Counted from the stretch's first letter, positions 17,341-26,379 are shown. The stretch is 64,000 nt of DNA from Micavibrio aeruginosavorus ARL-13 (GCF_000226315.1 NC_016026.1:1-64000); one strand, 5' to 3'. Translations and numbers: made by a program. Notes: generated from the sequence alone by a model not told the origin.

Positions 17341-17838
17341 ATGATTTTTGTTTTACACCGCTTGTTCATCCGCAAGGGATTCGAAGGCTATAGCGCGGCC
17401 CATCATTACAGCGACGTGGCAATTGGCGCCGCCGCGGCCACCACGCTGGCGATCAAGGCGCTGGGCGAGGGGGATGTGGTTTCGGCCCAAACCGCTTTTG
17501 AAACGGCGGCCTATCTGGGGGCGGCGGTTGGCGCGGCGACCGCGTGGCGCACGGCCCTGATCAGTGAACAGGGCAAGGTGCGGGCTGGTCGTTTTGGGGT
17601 TAAGTTTCTGGCCGGCTCTGTGCTGGCCGTGGCCATGGCGTCGGGGATGAGTGCGTTGGCCGAAGGGGTGGGCGCAGGGCACAAGCAACAGGCGCGCCTG
17701 TTGGCGCAATGGGACATGGTGCAGACCAAGCAGCCGAACCCGTTGCATGTCTGCGCCCCTCGGGTCAGTGGGCCGGAGCGTGTCTTTTCGGTCTTGAAAT
17801 GCGACACAACCCCGTTTCCCCGGACATGGGCGCTTTAA
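17341..17838 (+). CDS. Hypothetical membrane protein
   Basis: A 165-residue protein with Ala-rich hydrophobic segments (VAIGAAAATTLAIKAL, AAYLGAAVGAATAWRTAL, FLAGSVLAVAMASGMSALA) and a soluble C-terminus containing two cysteines (HVCAP and LKCDTT). The presence of a short soluble Cys-containing tail recalls the two paralogues on the other side of the promoter, though I could not align the three. AAAGGGG precedes the ATG; a TTG at 17314 is the longer alternative. Its stop is 57 bases before mnmG. Confidence 0.62.
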   Translation: MIFVLHRLFIRKGFEGYSAAHHYSDVAIGAAAATTLAIKALGEGDVVSAQTAFETAAYLGAAVGAATAWRTALISEQGKVRAGRFGVKFLAGSVLAVAMASGMSALAEGVGAGHKQQARLLAQWDMVQTKQPNPLHVCAPRVSGPERVFSVLKCDTTPFPRTWAL

Positions 17839-17867
17839 GCGGTTTCGCATCAGCAAAAACTGGAATT

Positions 17868-17876
17868 TTATCCACA
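17868..17876 (+). promoter_or_regulatory. Perfect DnaA box in front of mnmG
   Basis: TTATCCACA, the consensus DnaA box, sits immediately upstream of a TATAAG -10-like hexamer (17884-17889). One occurrence is possible by chance in 64 kb, but its place before mnmG (gidA), which borders oriC in many bacteria, makes it notable. Confidence 0.5.
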
Positions 17877-17895
17877 GGCGGGATATAAGCGCGCG

Positions 17896-19809
17896 ATGGA
17901 CACCAAGATCATGAAAACCTCATTCGATGTCATTGTTGTGGGTGGCGGGCATGCGGGCTGTGAAGCCGCGGCGGCCGCTGCGCGTATGGGGGCCGATACG
18001 GCCCTGGTCACACACCGCGCCGATACGATCGGGGTGATGTCGTGCAACCCGGCCATCGGGGGGCTGGGCAAGGGACATCTGGTCCGCGAGATTGACGCGC
18101 TGGACGGTGTCATGGGTCGCGTGATCGACCAATCGGGAATCCAGTTCCGGGTTTTGAACGCGTCCAAGGGCCCCGCCGTGCGCGGCCCCCGAGCACAGGC
18201 CGACCGTAAACTCTACCGCGAAGCGATGCAGGCCTTGCTGGCCGACTATCCCAATCTGACGATTATTGAAGGCGGGGCGGATGATTTGATCCTCGACCCC
18301 GTATCTGGCGCGGTTGCGGGCCTGAAAACCCTTTCTGGTCAAGAGCTTAAGGCGAAATCCGTGGTGTTGACCACGGGTACGTTCCTGCGCGGGTTGATCC
18401 ACCGGGGCGAGGAACGCATTCCAGCGGGCCGTGTGGGTGAAGCCCCGGCCGTTGGGTTGGCCCAGACATTGGAGAAGCTCGGCTTCCCGTTGGGCCGTTT
18501 GAAAACCGGAACCCCGGCGCGGCTGGATGGGTCCACCATCAACTGGTCCATTCTGGAGCCCCAGCACGGCGACACCCCGCCGGTGCCGTTCTCATTTATG
18601 ACGGATGAAATCCGGGTGCCACAGGTGCCGTGTTATATCACCCATACCACGCAGGCGACGCACGATATCATTCGCGCGAACCTGCACCGCGCCCCGATGT
18701 ATTCCGGCGCGATCAAGGGCACAGGTCCGCGCTATTGCCCGTCGATTGAAGACAAGGTCGTCCGCTTCGCCGACAAGGAACGCCACCAGATCTTCCTCGA
18801 GCCGGAAGGGTTGGACGACAACACCATCTATCCGAACGGCATCTCCAACGCCCTGCCGATTGAAGTGCAGGACCAGCTCCTCCGTACCATCCCGGGGCTG
18901 GAGAATGTCGTGGTCAAGGAATGGGCCTACGCCATTGAGTATGATTATTGCGACCCGCGCGATCTGGGCCCGACGCTGGAATCCAAGCGTCTGAGTGGCC
19001 TGTTCCTGGCCGGGCAGATCAATGGCACCACCGGGTATGAAGAGGCCGGGGCCCAAGGGTTGATGGCCGGGGTCAATGCCGCACTGAAAGCCGAAGGGCA
19101 GGGCCGGACCTTTATTCTCGACCGGGCTGAGGCCTATATCGGGGTTCTGATTGACGACCTGATTAGCCGTGGTGCGCCGGAGCCATATCGTATGTTTACC
19201 AGCCGGGCGGAATACCGCCTGACCCTGCGCGCCGACAACGCGGACCAGCGCCTGACCGACCGCGGTCTGGAGATTGGCTGTGTGTCTGTTTCACGTGAAA
19301 CACACTGGGCGGCGAAGAAGGCGGCTTTGGAATCTGGCCGGGCTTTGGCGCAGGAGCTGCGGGCATCCCCAAATGTTCTGGCTGAAAAGGGTTTGCGTGT
19401 GAACATGGATGGGCAGGTGCGTTCGGCCTATGACCTGCTGCGCTATCCGGATATTGACTGGGCCACGCTGTGCCGTGTTTGGCCGGAACTCTGCGCCATC
19501 AGCCCGGCTGTGGCCGAGCAGATTGGAATTGATGCCCTCTATGCCGGATATATGGACCGGCAGGAAACCGACATCGCCGCCTTCCGCAAGGATGAGGCGT
19601 TGGTTTTGCCTGTGGATCTGGATTACACGGCCATCGGCTCTCTCTCCACAGAAATCCGGCTGAAGCTGCAACAGGCCCGCCCCGTCACGCTGGGCGCTGC
19701 GGCTCGCATTCCGGGCGTAACCCCGGCGGCGGTTGTGGCTCTGCTCCGCTTTGTGAAGCGTGGCGGGAAACGCCCGGATGACGCACCGGATGACCGCGAT
19801 GTCGCTTAA
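17896..19809 (+). CDS. mnmG: tRNA uridine-5-carboxymethylaminomethyl synthase subunit MnmG (GidA)
   Basis: The FAD-dependent partner of MnmE. Residues 16-21 form the GGGHAG dinucleotide-binding loop, [14 protein letters not shown] follows, and [16 protein letters not shown] marks the second FAD region. The 637-residue length is normal. The start is uncertain: the ATG at 17896 lies only 7 bases after a TATAAG hexamer, so a message starting there would be leaderless, while the ATG at 17911 ([12 protein letters not shown]) fits the family start. A parS-like site at 19287-19302 is embedded in the coding region as VSRET. The rsmG gene overlaps its 3' end. Confidence 0.97.
   Translation: MDTKIMKTSFDVIVVGGGHAGCEAAAAAARMGADTALVTHRADTIGVMSCNPAIGGLGKGHLVREIDALDGVMGRVIDQSGIQFRVLNASKGPAVRGPRAQADRKLYREAMQALLADYPNLTIIEGGADDLILDPVSGAVAGLKTLSGQELKAKSVVLTTGTFLRGLIHRGEERIPAGRVGEAPAVGLAQTLEKLGFPLGRLKTGTPARLDGSTINWSILEPQHGDTPPVPFSFMTDEIRVPQVPCYITHTTQATHDIIRANLHRAPMYSGAIKGTGPRYCPSIEDKVVRFADKERHQIFLEPEGLDDNTIYPNGISNALPIEVQDQLLRTIPGLENVVVKEWAYAIEYDYCDPRDLGPTLESKRLSGLFLAGQINGTTGYEEAGAQGLMAGVNAALKAEGQGRTFILDRAEAYIGVLIDDLISRGAPEPYRMFTSRAEYRLTLRADNADQRLTDRGLEIGCVSVSRETHWAAKKAALESGRALAQELRASPNVLAEKGLRVNMDGQVRSAYDLLRYPDIDWATLCRVWPELCAISPAVAEQIGIDALYAGYMDRQETDIAAFRKDEALVLPVDLDYTAIGSLSTEIRLKLQQARPVTLGAAARIPGVTPAAVVALLRFVKRGGKRPDDAPDDRDVA
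19287..19302. promoter_or_regulatory. parS site 1 (inside mnmG)
   Basis: TGTTTCACGTGAAACA, a perfect 16-base palindrome matching the bacterial parS consensus bound by chromosomal ParB. It encodes Val-Ser-Arg-Glu-Thr in mnmG. Confidence 0.9.
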
Positions 19810-20419
19810 TCTCCTGACCATCCCTGCTGTTTCACGTGAAACAGAGGAGAAGCTTTCCCATTACCGCGCCCTGCTGGAAAAATGGCAGGCGGCGATCAAT
19901 CTGGTCAGTCCGTCCACGCTGCGCGAGGCGGATACCCGGCATTTCAAGGATTCCTTGCAAGTTCTGCCGCTGGTTCCGGCTGCGGCTCAGACGCTCTATG
20001 ATCTGGGCAGCGGGGCAGGGTTCCCGGGCTTGGTTTTGGCCATTGCCCGTCCGGACCTGAGTGTAACGCTGGTGGAATCGGACCAGAAGAAATGTTCCTT
20101 CCTCTCGACCGTTTCACGTGAAACAAAAGCCGGGGCGATCATCGCCAATGAGCGGATTGAGCTGGCCACGGCCAACCGCCCAGCCCCGGATGTGATTACG
20201 GCCCGCGCTCTGGCGGCTTTGCCTGCTTTGTTGGCTTTGGTGGCTCCGTGGGTGGTGGCTAATCCGGCCATTACCTTGATCTTCCCCAAGGGTGCCCGCG
20301 CCGAGGAAGAAGTGGCCGAAGCCCGCAAAAACTGGGACTTTGATCTGGTGGAGCACCAAAGCGCCACCGATCCGGCGGCGCGTATTCTGGTGCTGACCGC
20401 GATCCGGGCAAGGGTTTGA
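19778..20419 (+). CDS. rsmG: 16S rRNA (guanine527-N7)-methyltransferase RsmG (GidB)
   Basis: SAM-dependent methyltransferase that makes m7G527 in 16S rRNA. The Rossmann fold with the SAM loop [14 protein letters not shown] and the [11 protein letters not shown] segment are visible. About 213 residues from the chosen ATG; the ATG at 19799 (MSLNLLTIP) is nearly as good and would cut the overlap with mnmG from 32 to 11 bases, and a GTG at 19760 is also open. Two parS sites lie inside the gene, each encoding VSRET; the first is in the N-terminal region where VSRET occurs in many alphaproteobacterial RsmG proteins. Confidence 0.95.
   Translation: MTHRMTAMSLNLLTIPAVSRETEEKLSHYRALLEKWQAAINLVSPSTLREADTRHFKDSLQVLPLVPAAAQTLYDLGSGAGFPGLVLAIARPDLSVTLVESDQKKCSFLSTVSRETKAGAIIANERIELATANRPAPDVITARALAALPALLALVAPWVVANPAITLIFPKGARAEEEVAEARKNWDFDLVEHQSATDPAARILVLTAIRARV
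19828..19843. promoter_or_regulatory. parS site 2 (start of rsmG)
   Basis: Second perfect copy of TGTTTCACGTGAAACA, 541 bases from site 1, within the first codons of rsmG. Confidence 0.9.
20110..20125. promoter_or_regulatory. parS site 3 (inside rsmG)
   Basis: CGTTTCACGTGAAACA, the 14-base core GTTTCACGTGAAAC intact with only the first outer base changed. 282 bases from site 2 and about 500 bases before parA. Confidence 0.87.
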
Positions 20420-20422
20420 TTT

Positions 20423-20509
20423 GTCATCCCGACAGAGCCTTGCGATAGCGAGGCGGCGAGGGATCTCCTCTTGGTGAAGGTGGGATCCCTCACATACGTT
20501 CGGGATGAC
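20423..20509. repeat. Dispersed palindromic repeat, family B, copy 1
   Basis: Ends with inverted GTCATCCCGA (20423-20432) and TCGGGATGAC (20500-20509). The inner part has GAGGGATCTCCTC and GGATCCCTCACA. The same element occurs in the opposite orientation at 36253-36350. It fills most of the rsmG-parA gap. Confidence 0.8.
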
Positions 20510-20627
20510 AGGATTTCGCGTTCTTTGATAAAAATTTCTTGCCAAAAAGTTTGACGATCATCGACTCGTTCGTGCATGATCGGCGCGCTAAAGAACGCCA
20601 ATTGAACCCCCTTTGAGGAACGTATCA

Positions 20628-21500
20628 ATGACTGAACAGGCTGTTTCGACCCCGAAAATTCCCCGCATCATGGCGGTTGCCAACCAAAAGGGCGGCGTGG
20701 GCAAGACCACGACGGCGGTCAATCTGGCCACGGCGATGTGCGCGGTGGGCAAGACGGTGCTGCTGGTTGATCTGGATTCGCAGGGCAATGCCTCTACGGG
20801 TCTGGGGATCAAGCGGGTTGATATCCGCCATTCCAGCTATGACGTTCTGTTCGGCGAAGTCGCGGTCGAAGATGCGATCATGCAGACCAAGGTTCCGAAC
20901 CTGTCCATCGTTCCGTCCTCCATCCATTTGTCCGGGGCGGAGATTGAACTGGTGGATGTTGAGCGCCGCGAATATTGCCTGCGCGATGCGCTGCGCCAGC
21001 CACTGCCGTTTGACTATATTATTATTGACTGCGCCCCGTCGCTCAGCCTGCTGACCCTGAATGCGCTGGTCGCGACCGATACGGTTGTGGTTCCGCTGCA
21101 ATGTGAATTTTATGCGCTGGAAGGTTTGAGCCATCTGGTCAAAACCATCGAACGTGTGCGCAAGGCCTTTAACCCGACGCTGGATATTCATGGCGTTGTG
21201 CTGACCATGTATGACCGCCGCAACAACCTGTCCAGCATGGTTGAAAATGATGTGCGTGAATTCTTCGGTGACAAGGTTTACCGCACCGTGATCCCGCGCA
21301 ACGTTCGTGTGTCCGAGGCCCCGTCCTTTGGCCTGCCGGCGATTGTCTATGATATGAAAAGTCCGGGTGCGACGGCCTATATCCATCTGGCCAGCGAAGT
21401 GCTGAAGCGTGAACGTACATTGATGCGCGAAGCGGCCGCCAACGAACAGCAACTTATTGAAAATAAATCGCAAAACACAGAAGTGAAAGGGGCTGCATGA
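20628..21500 (+). CDS. parA: Chromosome partitioning ATPase ParA (Soj)
   Basis: A 290-residue ParA with the deviant Walker A loop KGGVGKT at residues 21-27, DLDSQGNAS (Walker A' region) and the IDCAPSL motif. It binds DNA and ATP and moves ParB-parS complexes at division. GAGGAA lies 7 bases before the ATG, which decides against the upstream TTG at 20613. It overlaps parB by 4 bases (ATGA), so the two are translated together. With parB and the three parS sites 0.5-1.3 kb upstream it makes a complete ParABS system. Confidence 0.97.
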   Translation: MTEQAVSTPKIPRIMAVANQKGGVGKTTTAVNLATAMCAVGKTVLLVDLDSQGNASTGLGIKRVDIRHSSYDVLFGEVAVEDAIMQTKVPNLSIVPSSIHLSGAEIELVDVERREYCLRDALRQPLPFDYIIIDCAPSLSLLTLNALVATDTVVVPLQCEFYALEGLSHLVKTIERVRKAFNPTLDIHGVVLTMYDRRNNLSSMVENDVREFFGDKVYRTVIPRNVRVSEAPSFGLPAIVYDMKSPGATAYIHLASEVLKRERTLMREAAANEQQLIENKSQNTEVKGAA

Positions 21501-22435
21501 TGAGTACAGCACGTCGTGGTCTGGGCCGGGGTCTCTCCGCTCTGTTTGATGATGAAGAATTGGTTGGCCCGTCTGGTGCGTCTGCATCGGCTGCGCCGTC
21601 TGCCGCTCCGGCGGCCCCGGCATCGGGCGTGTCCACTGGGCGCGTGACGTTATCCGTGACGCAATTGATCCCGGGTCCGACACAGCCGCGGAATGTTTTT
21701 GATGACGCGACGCTGAAGGAACTGGCTGAATCCATTTCCGCGCATGGCGTGTTGCAACCGTTGTTGGTGCGCCCGTCGAAGGTGAAAGCCGGGTCCTATG
21801 AAATCATCTGTGGTGAACGCCGCTGGCGCGCATCGCAGAAGGCGGGCCTGCATGACGTGCCGGTGATTATCCGCGATCTGGATGATACGCAGGCGATGGA
21901 AATTGCCCTGATCGAAAACATCCAGCGTGAATCGCTGAGTGTTCTGGATGAGGCCGAAGCCTATATCCGCCTGATGAACGAATTTGGTCACACGCAGGAA
22001 AAGCTGGCCGGTGTTGTCGGCAAAAGCCGCAGCCACATCGCCAACACGATCCGCCTGATGGGTCTGCCGGAAAATGTTCGCAAGCTGATCGCCAAGGACA
22101 TGTTGACCGCCGGCCATGCCCGCGCCCTGATCACCGCCGCCGATCCGGAAGGCTTGGCCCGCGTGGTGGTGGAGAAGGGTCTGTCGGTTCGTGAAACCGA
22201 ACGTCTGGCCGCATCCGCCGAAGGCAAAACCGGAAGTGCAAAAGCCAAAGCGGCGAAGCCGGTGAAGGACGTCGACACGCGTGCTTTGGAACAAGACATC
22301 ACCGAACGCCTCGGCATGAAAATGTCGATCGATCTGAAAAGCGCGACCAAGGGCACGGTGAAGATCAAGTTTGATGACCTGGATCAGCTGGATATCATTG
22401 TGCAAAAACTGGTCGCTGCCGGTGGACGCATTTAA
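21497..22435 (+). CDS. parB: Chromosome partitioning protein ParB (Spo0J)
   Basis: A 312-residue ParB. The N-terminus RRGLGRGLSALF is the usual ParA-interacting segment. Low-complexity Ala/Ser/Pro follows, then ICGERRWRA (CTPase box II, GERRxRA), ALIENIQRE (box III, ENIQR), the helix-turn-helix GVVGKSRSHIANTIRLMGLP that contacts parS, and the C-terminal dimerisation domain with KIKFDDLDQLD. The first of two consecutive ATGs (21497) overlaps the parA stop. An intrinsic terminator follows 57 bases after the stop. Confidence 0.97.
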   Translation: MMSTARRGLGRGLSALFDDEELVGPSGASASAAPSAAPAAPASGVSTGRVTLSVTQLIPGPTQPRNVFDDATLKELAESISAHGVLQPLLVRPSKVKAGSYEIICGERRWRASQKAGLHDVPVIIRDLDDTQAMEIALIENIQRESLSVLDEAEAYIRLMNEFGHTQEKLAGVVGKSRSHIANTIRLMGLPENVRKLIAKDMLTAGHARALITAADPEGLARVVVEKGLSVRETERLAASAEGKTGSAKAKAAKPVKDVDTRALEQDITERLGMKMSIDLKSATKGTVKIKFDDLDQLDIIVQKLVAAGGRI

Positions 22436-22491
22436 AAAACACCAATAACCACGGGGGTTTTTGCGCGCCCGTGGAATTCAAAAATTTGTGC

Positions 22492-22529
22492 AAGAAGGGT
22501 GCAGCATAAAATCTGCGCCCTTCTTTTTT
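22492..22529 (+). terminator. Intrinsic terminator of parAB
   Basis: AAGAAGGGTGCAG (22492-22504) pairs with CTGCGCCCTTCTT (22513-22525), 13 pairs with one wobble, 8-base loop, then a T run to 22529. A smaller stem CCACGGG/CCCGTGG lies just upstream (22449-22474). Confidence 0.88.
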
Positions 22530-22721
22530 GGCCCGTTATTATTGGGTTTTTGAGTGTTTCGCCGCGCAAAAGACCCGTAAATCATCGTTTTTGAGGGGTT
22601 TTCCACAACCATTATTCTAAATAATACAAATAATATCAGTGCGTTACACTTTTTCCTGTGCATCGCACAAGAATGGGAGTAGAGGATTGCCCAGTTCTGA
22701 AAAAAACAGGATCCCTCTCAA

Positions 22722-24806
22722 ATGGTACTGAATATTACATCTGCGTTAGCCTTGTTTGTCCTGATTGCGATTTCGACCGTGATCTTCTTCGCCTCCAAGC
22801 GGATCAAAATTCCTTATACGGTGTTGCTGGTCGCGGTGGGCGTGTTGCTGGTTCCCATTGTGAACCTGCCTTATCTCAACTCTGTGTTCGGCTTTTTGGG
22901 CGATATGGTCCTCACGCCCGAACTGCTCTTCTTCATCTTCCTGCCGGTTCTGATTTTTGAATCCGGCTTCAACATGAATATGCGCCGCATGCTGGACAGC
23001 GCGTGGGCGATTTCATTGCTGGCCGTGGTCGGGATGGTGATTTCCACGATTACGGTTGCGACCTTGTTGTACTTTGCCCTGCCGCTGGTGGGGATTGAAA
23101 TTCCATTCATGCTGGCGCTGGTGTTTGGCGCGGTGATTTCGCCGACCGATCCGGTGGCTGTGCTGGCCATCTTCAAGGAATGTCACGTGCCGCGTCGTCT
23201 GGGGCTGGTGTTCGAAGGCGAAAGCCTGCTGAATGATGGGACGGCGGTGGCGCTGTTTATGGTGTTGCTGGGTGTGGCCACAACGGGCTTCCACGGCAGC
23301 GAAACAATCATACACGGCACGTTCGAATTCATCAGCATGATGGTTCTGGGTGTGGGGCTGGGGCTGGTGATGGCCGCCATCTTTACCCGGGCTTTGCGCT
23401 ATACAAAGAAAAATGAATTTGTGACTGTGACGCTGATCCTGATTTCCGCGCATCTGGTGTTTATCACCTGTGAACTGATCAACCACAGCGGCGTGGTCCA
23501 TATCTCGTCGATTATCGCGACGACGGTGGCTGCGTTGTTTATGGGGAACTATTCCCGCAACACGCTGCACCCCGAAGTGGATGAGTATCTGGGTAAGCTG
23601 ATCGAACACATGGCCTTCGTTGTGAATTCGCTGGTGTTCCTGATGGCGGGCCTGTTGTTCGCCAGTTCGGGTGTGGCGCTGGCGGAATTGTGGTTGCCGA
23701 TTATTGTCACCGTGCTGGTGGTGGCGTTCTCGCGGATTGTGGCGGTTTATGCCATCACAACCCCGCTGAACCTGAGCAAGGTCGAGGCCCCGATTCCGGC
23801 CGCCTGGGAAAAATTGCTGGCCTGGGGCAGTTTGCGCGGGGCGTTGTCGATCATTATCGTCACGCTGATCCCGGCGGATTTCACGGTCCCGGGCTGGGCC
23901 TTGCCCTATACGCCGCAGGAATTCCTGTTGGCCCTGACCATCGGATGCATTCTGGCGACCTTGTTTATCAAGGCCCCGCTGATCGTGCCGATCATGAAAA
24001 AGCTGAAGGTCACGGATGAAAACCCGCTGAAAAAAGCGCACGAAGCCGATCTGGGGATCTATTACCTTCAGACCGAACGCGCGCGCCTGGTGAAACACTA
24101 TGAAAAGGGCTTCGTCCGTCCCGAGCACTTCGATGCGATGATGCAGCGGCTGGAGCAAAAACTGGCCGAAGCCGAAGCCCTGCGGGCGGATCTGGTGAAG
24201 GCCCATGGCCGCATCATTTTCGACCAGTCCCTGCATCTGGCGATGGTTCACGTTGAAAAAACGGCGTTGAAAAACCTGTTCATCAACGAAGAGGTGAGCG
24301 AGCAGACCTATCGCCGCCTGTACAGCAAATTGTGCCTGCAACAGGAAAAGATCGAACAGGCCCGCCACGATGAAATCGATCCGCGCGCCTATACCGACCG
24401 CAAGGACGTGTTCGACAAGCTGGTGGCGCTGGTGAATATGCCGTTTGACCGCAATCGCGGCCTGATCACCCCGGCCCAGCGTCTGGAATATTACCGCGCC
24501 CAGATGATCATGGCCCGCAAGGCGGTTCAGACCATCGAATGCATGCAGACCGAACATGGCAACCCGGTGTTCCTGCCGGAATCCTATGATCAGGTTCTGG
24601 CCCTGTACCGCCAATACAAAAAACGCTCCGGCGAAAAGGCGGATAACATGGTCGCGGAATACAAGGATGAATTGCTGCCCTATTTGCACAAGCTGGCGGA
24701 GCGGTCCTTGTTCGCCTCGGGCGGCCGGGCGCTGGACTACCTGCATGACAAGGGTTTGGTGGACGAACATGTCATGCATGATCTGCGCGCGCATTTCTCT
24801 GTCTAA
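22722..24806 (+). CDS. CPA1-family Na+/H+ antiporter with long cytoplasmic tail
   Basis: A 694-residue cation:proton antiporter. About twelve hydrophobic helices fill residues 1-420, with SPTDPVAV and the conserved Asn171-Asp172 pair (ESLLNDGTA) in the ion-binding region, typical of NhaP/CPA1 members. A 270-residue charged helical cytoplasmic domain follows, longer than in short NhaP proteins, probably regulatory. The start follows AGGA by 10 bases. It is monocistronic, between the parAB terminator and its own. The ion preferred (Na+ or K+) cannot be read from the sequence. Confidence 0.92.
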   Translation: MVLNITSALALFVLIAISTVIFFASKRIKIPYTVLLVAVGVLLVPIVNLPYLNSVFGFLGDMVLTPELLFFIFLPVLIFESGFNMNMRRMLDSAWAISLLAVVGMVISTITVATLLYFALPLVGIEIPFMLALVFGAVISPTDPVAVLAIFKECHVPRRLGLVFEGESLLNDGTAVALFMVLLGVATTGFHGSETIIHGTFEFISMMVLGVGLGLVMAAIFTRALRYTKKNEFVTVTLILISAHLVFITCELINHSGVVHISSIIATTVAALFMGNYSRNTLHPEVDEYLGKLIEHMAFVVNSLVFLMAGLLFASSGVALAELWLPIIVTVLVVAFSRIVAVYAITTPLNLSKVEAPIPAAWEKLLAWGSLRGALSIIIVTLIPADFTVPGWALPYTPQEFLLALTIGCILATLFIKAPLIVPIMKKLKVTDENPLKKAHEADLGIYYLQTERARLVKHYEKGFVRPEHFDAMMQRLEQKLAEAEALRADLVKAHGRIIFDQSLHLAMVHVEKTALKNLFINEEVSEQTYRRLYSKLCLQQEKIEQARHDEIDPRAYTDRKDVFDKLVALVNMPFDRNRGLITPAQRLEYYRAQMIMARKAVQTIECMQTEHGNPVFLPESYDQVLALYRQYKKRSGEKADNMVAEYKDELLPYLHKLAERSLFASGGRALDYLHDKGLVDEHVMHDLRAHFSV

Positions 24807-24825
24807 GGCATTGATTGCAAATCAA

Positions 24826-24856
24826 AGAAAAGGGCGCGGGGTTTTCCGCGCCCTTT
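24826..24856 (+). terminator. Intrinsic terminator of the antiporter gene
   Basis: AAAAGGGCGCGG (24826-24837) and CCGCGCCCTTTT (24844-24855) form a perfect 12-base stem with a 6-base loop and a T tail. Confidence 0.9.
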
Positions 24857-24905
24857 TTGTTTGCACGGACATTCGGCGGTTGCGCGGGCCGTGTTGGAAA
24901 AGCCC

Positions 24906-24947
24906 TTGACTCTTTTTGTACCGACTGGTATATCTATATATAGATAG
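24906..24947 (+). promoter_or_regulatory. tetR promoter with overlapping operator
   Basis: TTGACT (24906-24911) plus 17 bases leads to TATATC (24929-24934). The palindrome TATCTATATATAGATA (24931-24946) covers the -10. The core TATCT-N6-AGATAG recurs before the AhpD-like gene at 25665-25681. This arrangement suits autorepression by the TetR protein encoded next. Confidence 0.65.
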
Positions 24948-24966
24948 AATAAAACGAGGCCAACAA

Positions 24967-25518
24967 ATGTCCGATATGCGCGAACAAGTATTAAGAGTAG
25001 CCGGGGAGCTGACGCAGGCGCGTGGTTTCAACGGGTTCAGCTATATCGATTTATCGGACGCCGTTGGCATAAAAACCTCCAGCATCCATTATTATTTCAA
25101 GAAGAAGGATGATCTGGCTGTGGCCCTGATCGAGCGCCAGCGCAAGATCGTTGGTGAAAAACTGGCGGCGATTGATGTGGTACAAATGTCGCCACAAGCG
25201 TCATTGCAGGCTTTGGGTGACTTATTCAAAAGCTTCATCACCGGACGGCAGGATAATTTCTGCCTGTGCGGCATGCTGGCCGCAGAATTTGCGGCCATGA
25301 ATGATGCGGCCCGTGCGGCCCTAAAGGCCTATTTCGATGATATGCGCGGCTGGCTGGCCGGGCAATTTGTGCGGCTGGATCCATCCATTCCATCCGATCA
25401 GGCGCAGGCCAAAGCGCTGTGCTTTATCGGTGCGCTGGAAGGGGTGTTGCTGATCGCGCGGCTGGAGAATAACCCGGCCCTGATTGATCAGGCGATTGCC
25501 CCTTTTCTACACCCCTAG
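24967..25518 (+). CDS. TetR/AcrR-family transcriptional regulator
   Basis: A 183-residue one-domain-plus-sensor regulator. The N-terminal helix-turn-helix (FSYIDLSDAVGIKTSSIHYYFKKKDDL, about residues 26-52) is the TetR pattern. The C-terminal ligand domain includes CLCGMLAAEFAAM with two Cys, which might sense oxidants or electrophiles; that is inference. GAGG precedes the chosen ATG; the in-frame start at 24916 would place the operator inside the gene. The downstream AhpD-like gene has the same operator motif, so a small regulon is likely. Confidence 0.88.
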   Translation: MSDMREQVLRVAGELTQARGFNGFSYIDLSDAVGIKTSSIHYYFKKKDDLAVALIERQRKIVGEKLAAIDVVQMSPQASLQALGDLFKSFITGRQDNFCLCGMLAAEFAAMNDAARAALKAYFDDMRGWLAGQFVRLDPSIPSDQAQAKALCFIGALEGVLLIARLENNPALIDQAIAPFLHP

Positions 25519-25520
25519 AC

Positions 25521-25586
25521 GTCATCCCGGCGAAGGCCGGGATCCATAGGATAGATTGTATGGACACCGGCCTGCGCCGGTGTGAC
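25521..25586. repeat. Dispersed palindromic repeat, family A, copy 1
   Basis: Two hairpins: CCCGGCGAAGGCCGGG after GTCAT, then ACACCGGCCTGCGCCGGTGT before GAC. The whole has inverted ends GTCAT/GTGAC. Related copies are at 33858, 34690 and 44622. Fills the space after the tetR gene. Confidence 0.75.
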
Positions 25587-25663
25587 GAAAAAGAAGAGAT
25601 TACAAAGTTTCGGGCAGATAGAAAGTGATGATGACCACGCATTTTTTCTCCCTCCCTGAATAT

Positions 25664-25681
25664 CTATCTTTATATAGATAG
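25664..25681. promoter_or_regulatory. Second TetR operator, upstream of the AhpD-like gene
   Basis: CTATCT-N6-AGATAG, an 18-base palindrome with N6 = TTATAT. The 3' half including AGATAGAAT is identical to that in front of tetR. It lies 50 bases before the AhpD-like gene. Confidence 0.62.
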
Positions 25682-25730
25682 AATTTGAAGATGACTGTGC
25701 ATTGAAACCCAAAACCCAAAGGAGACGATC

Positions 25731-26273
25731 ATGACCATTCAACTCATCAATCCCGATACCGCCACGGGCAATGTTGCAACATTACTGGCGGGGGCCAAGG
25801 CCAAGCTGGGCATGGTGCCCAACATGTTCCGCGTCATCGCCAATGCCCCGAAAGTGCTGGAGGGGTATTTCGCCTTCTCTGGCATCGTTGGCAACACGCT
25901 GAACGGCAAGGCCCGCGAACAATTGGCCATCGCCTTGGCCAGCAGCAATGATTGCGGCTATTGCCTGAGCGCCCACACGGCCCTGGGCCGCATGGCCGGT
26001 GTTGGCGCGGATGACCTGCGCTCGGCCCAAAGCGGCACGGTGTCCGACCCGAAAACCCAGGCGATGATTGACTTCGCGCTGGAGGTCAACCGCACCCATG
26101 GCGAAAATATGCAGTCCGGCGTCGCCGCCGCCCGTGACGCGGGCTTAAGCGATGAAGAATTGCTGGAAATCATCGCCAATGTTGCGCTGAACATCTTCAC
26201 CAACGCGGTGAACGGCGTGGCGGAAACAGAGATCGATTTCCCGAAGGTGGAAATCATCAAAAAAGCCGCATAA
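25731..26273 (+). CDS. Carboxymuconolactone decarboxylase/AhpD-family protein
   Basis: A 180-residue helical protein of the AhpD-like family. The redox motif ENxxCxxCxxxH-type region is present as CGYCLSAH (Cys75, Cys78, His82), which supports peroxidase activity (peroxide reduction via the Cys pair) rather than lactone decarboxylation. AAGGAG precedes the ATG. The shared operator places it under the adjacent TetR. Cytoplasmic. The length fits proteins annotated as alkylhydroperoxidase-like. Physiological substrate unknown. Confidence 0.9.
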   Translation: MTIQLINPDTATGNVATLLAGAKAKLGMVPNMFRVIANAPKVLEGYFAFSGIVGNTLNGKAREQLAIALASSNDCGYCLSAHTALGRMAGVGADDLRSAQSGTVSDPKTQAMIDFALEVNRTHGENMQSGVAAARDAGLSDEELLEIIANVALNIFTNAVNGVAETEIDFPKVEIIKKAA

Positions 26274-26345
26274 AATCGGCATTTTAACGTCGTACAGAGC
26301 GCGTGAAAAGACCACATTCACGCGCTCTGTCGCATCCACCTGAAA

Positions 26346-26374
26346 CTCCCTCTCCCTGCGGGAGAGGGGAGGGG
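26346..26374. repeat. Dispersed G/C-tract palindrome, family C, copy 1
   Basis: CTCCCTCTCCC followed by GGGAGAGGGGAGGGG: a short stem-loop of the CCCTCTCCC/GGGAGAGGG kind, which recurs at 32637, 32704, 36205, 49650 and, shortened, 59867. Confidence 0.6.
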
Positions 26375-26379
26375 TGGGA

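Noticed and set aside
22597-22612. DnaA box at TTTTCCACA after parAB
   Set aside because: One mismatch from consensus and no companion boxes nearby; too weak to list.
23013-24794. Long minus-strand open frame (593 codons) opposite the antiporter gene
   Set aside because: Its product is rich in His, Arg and Gln with no fold; it is the usual antisense shadow of a G+C-rich coding sequence, and the plus-strand antiporter is certain.
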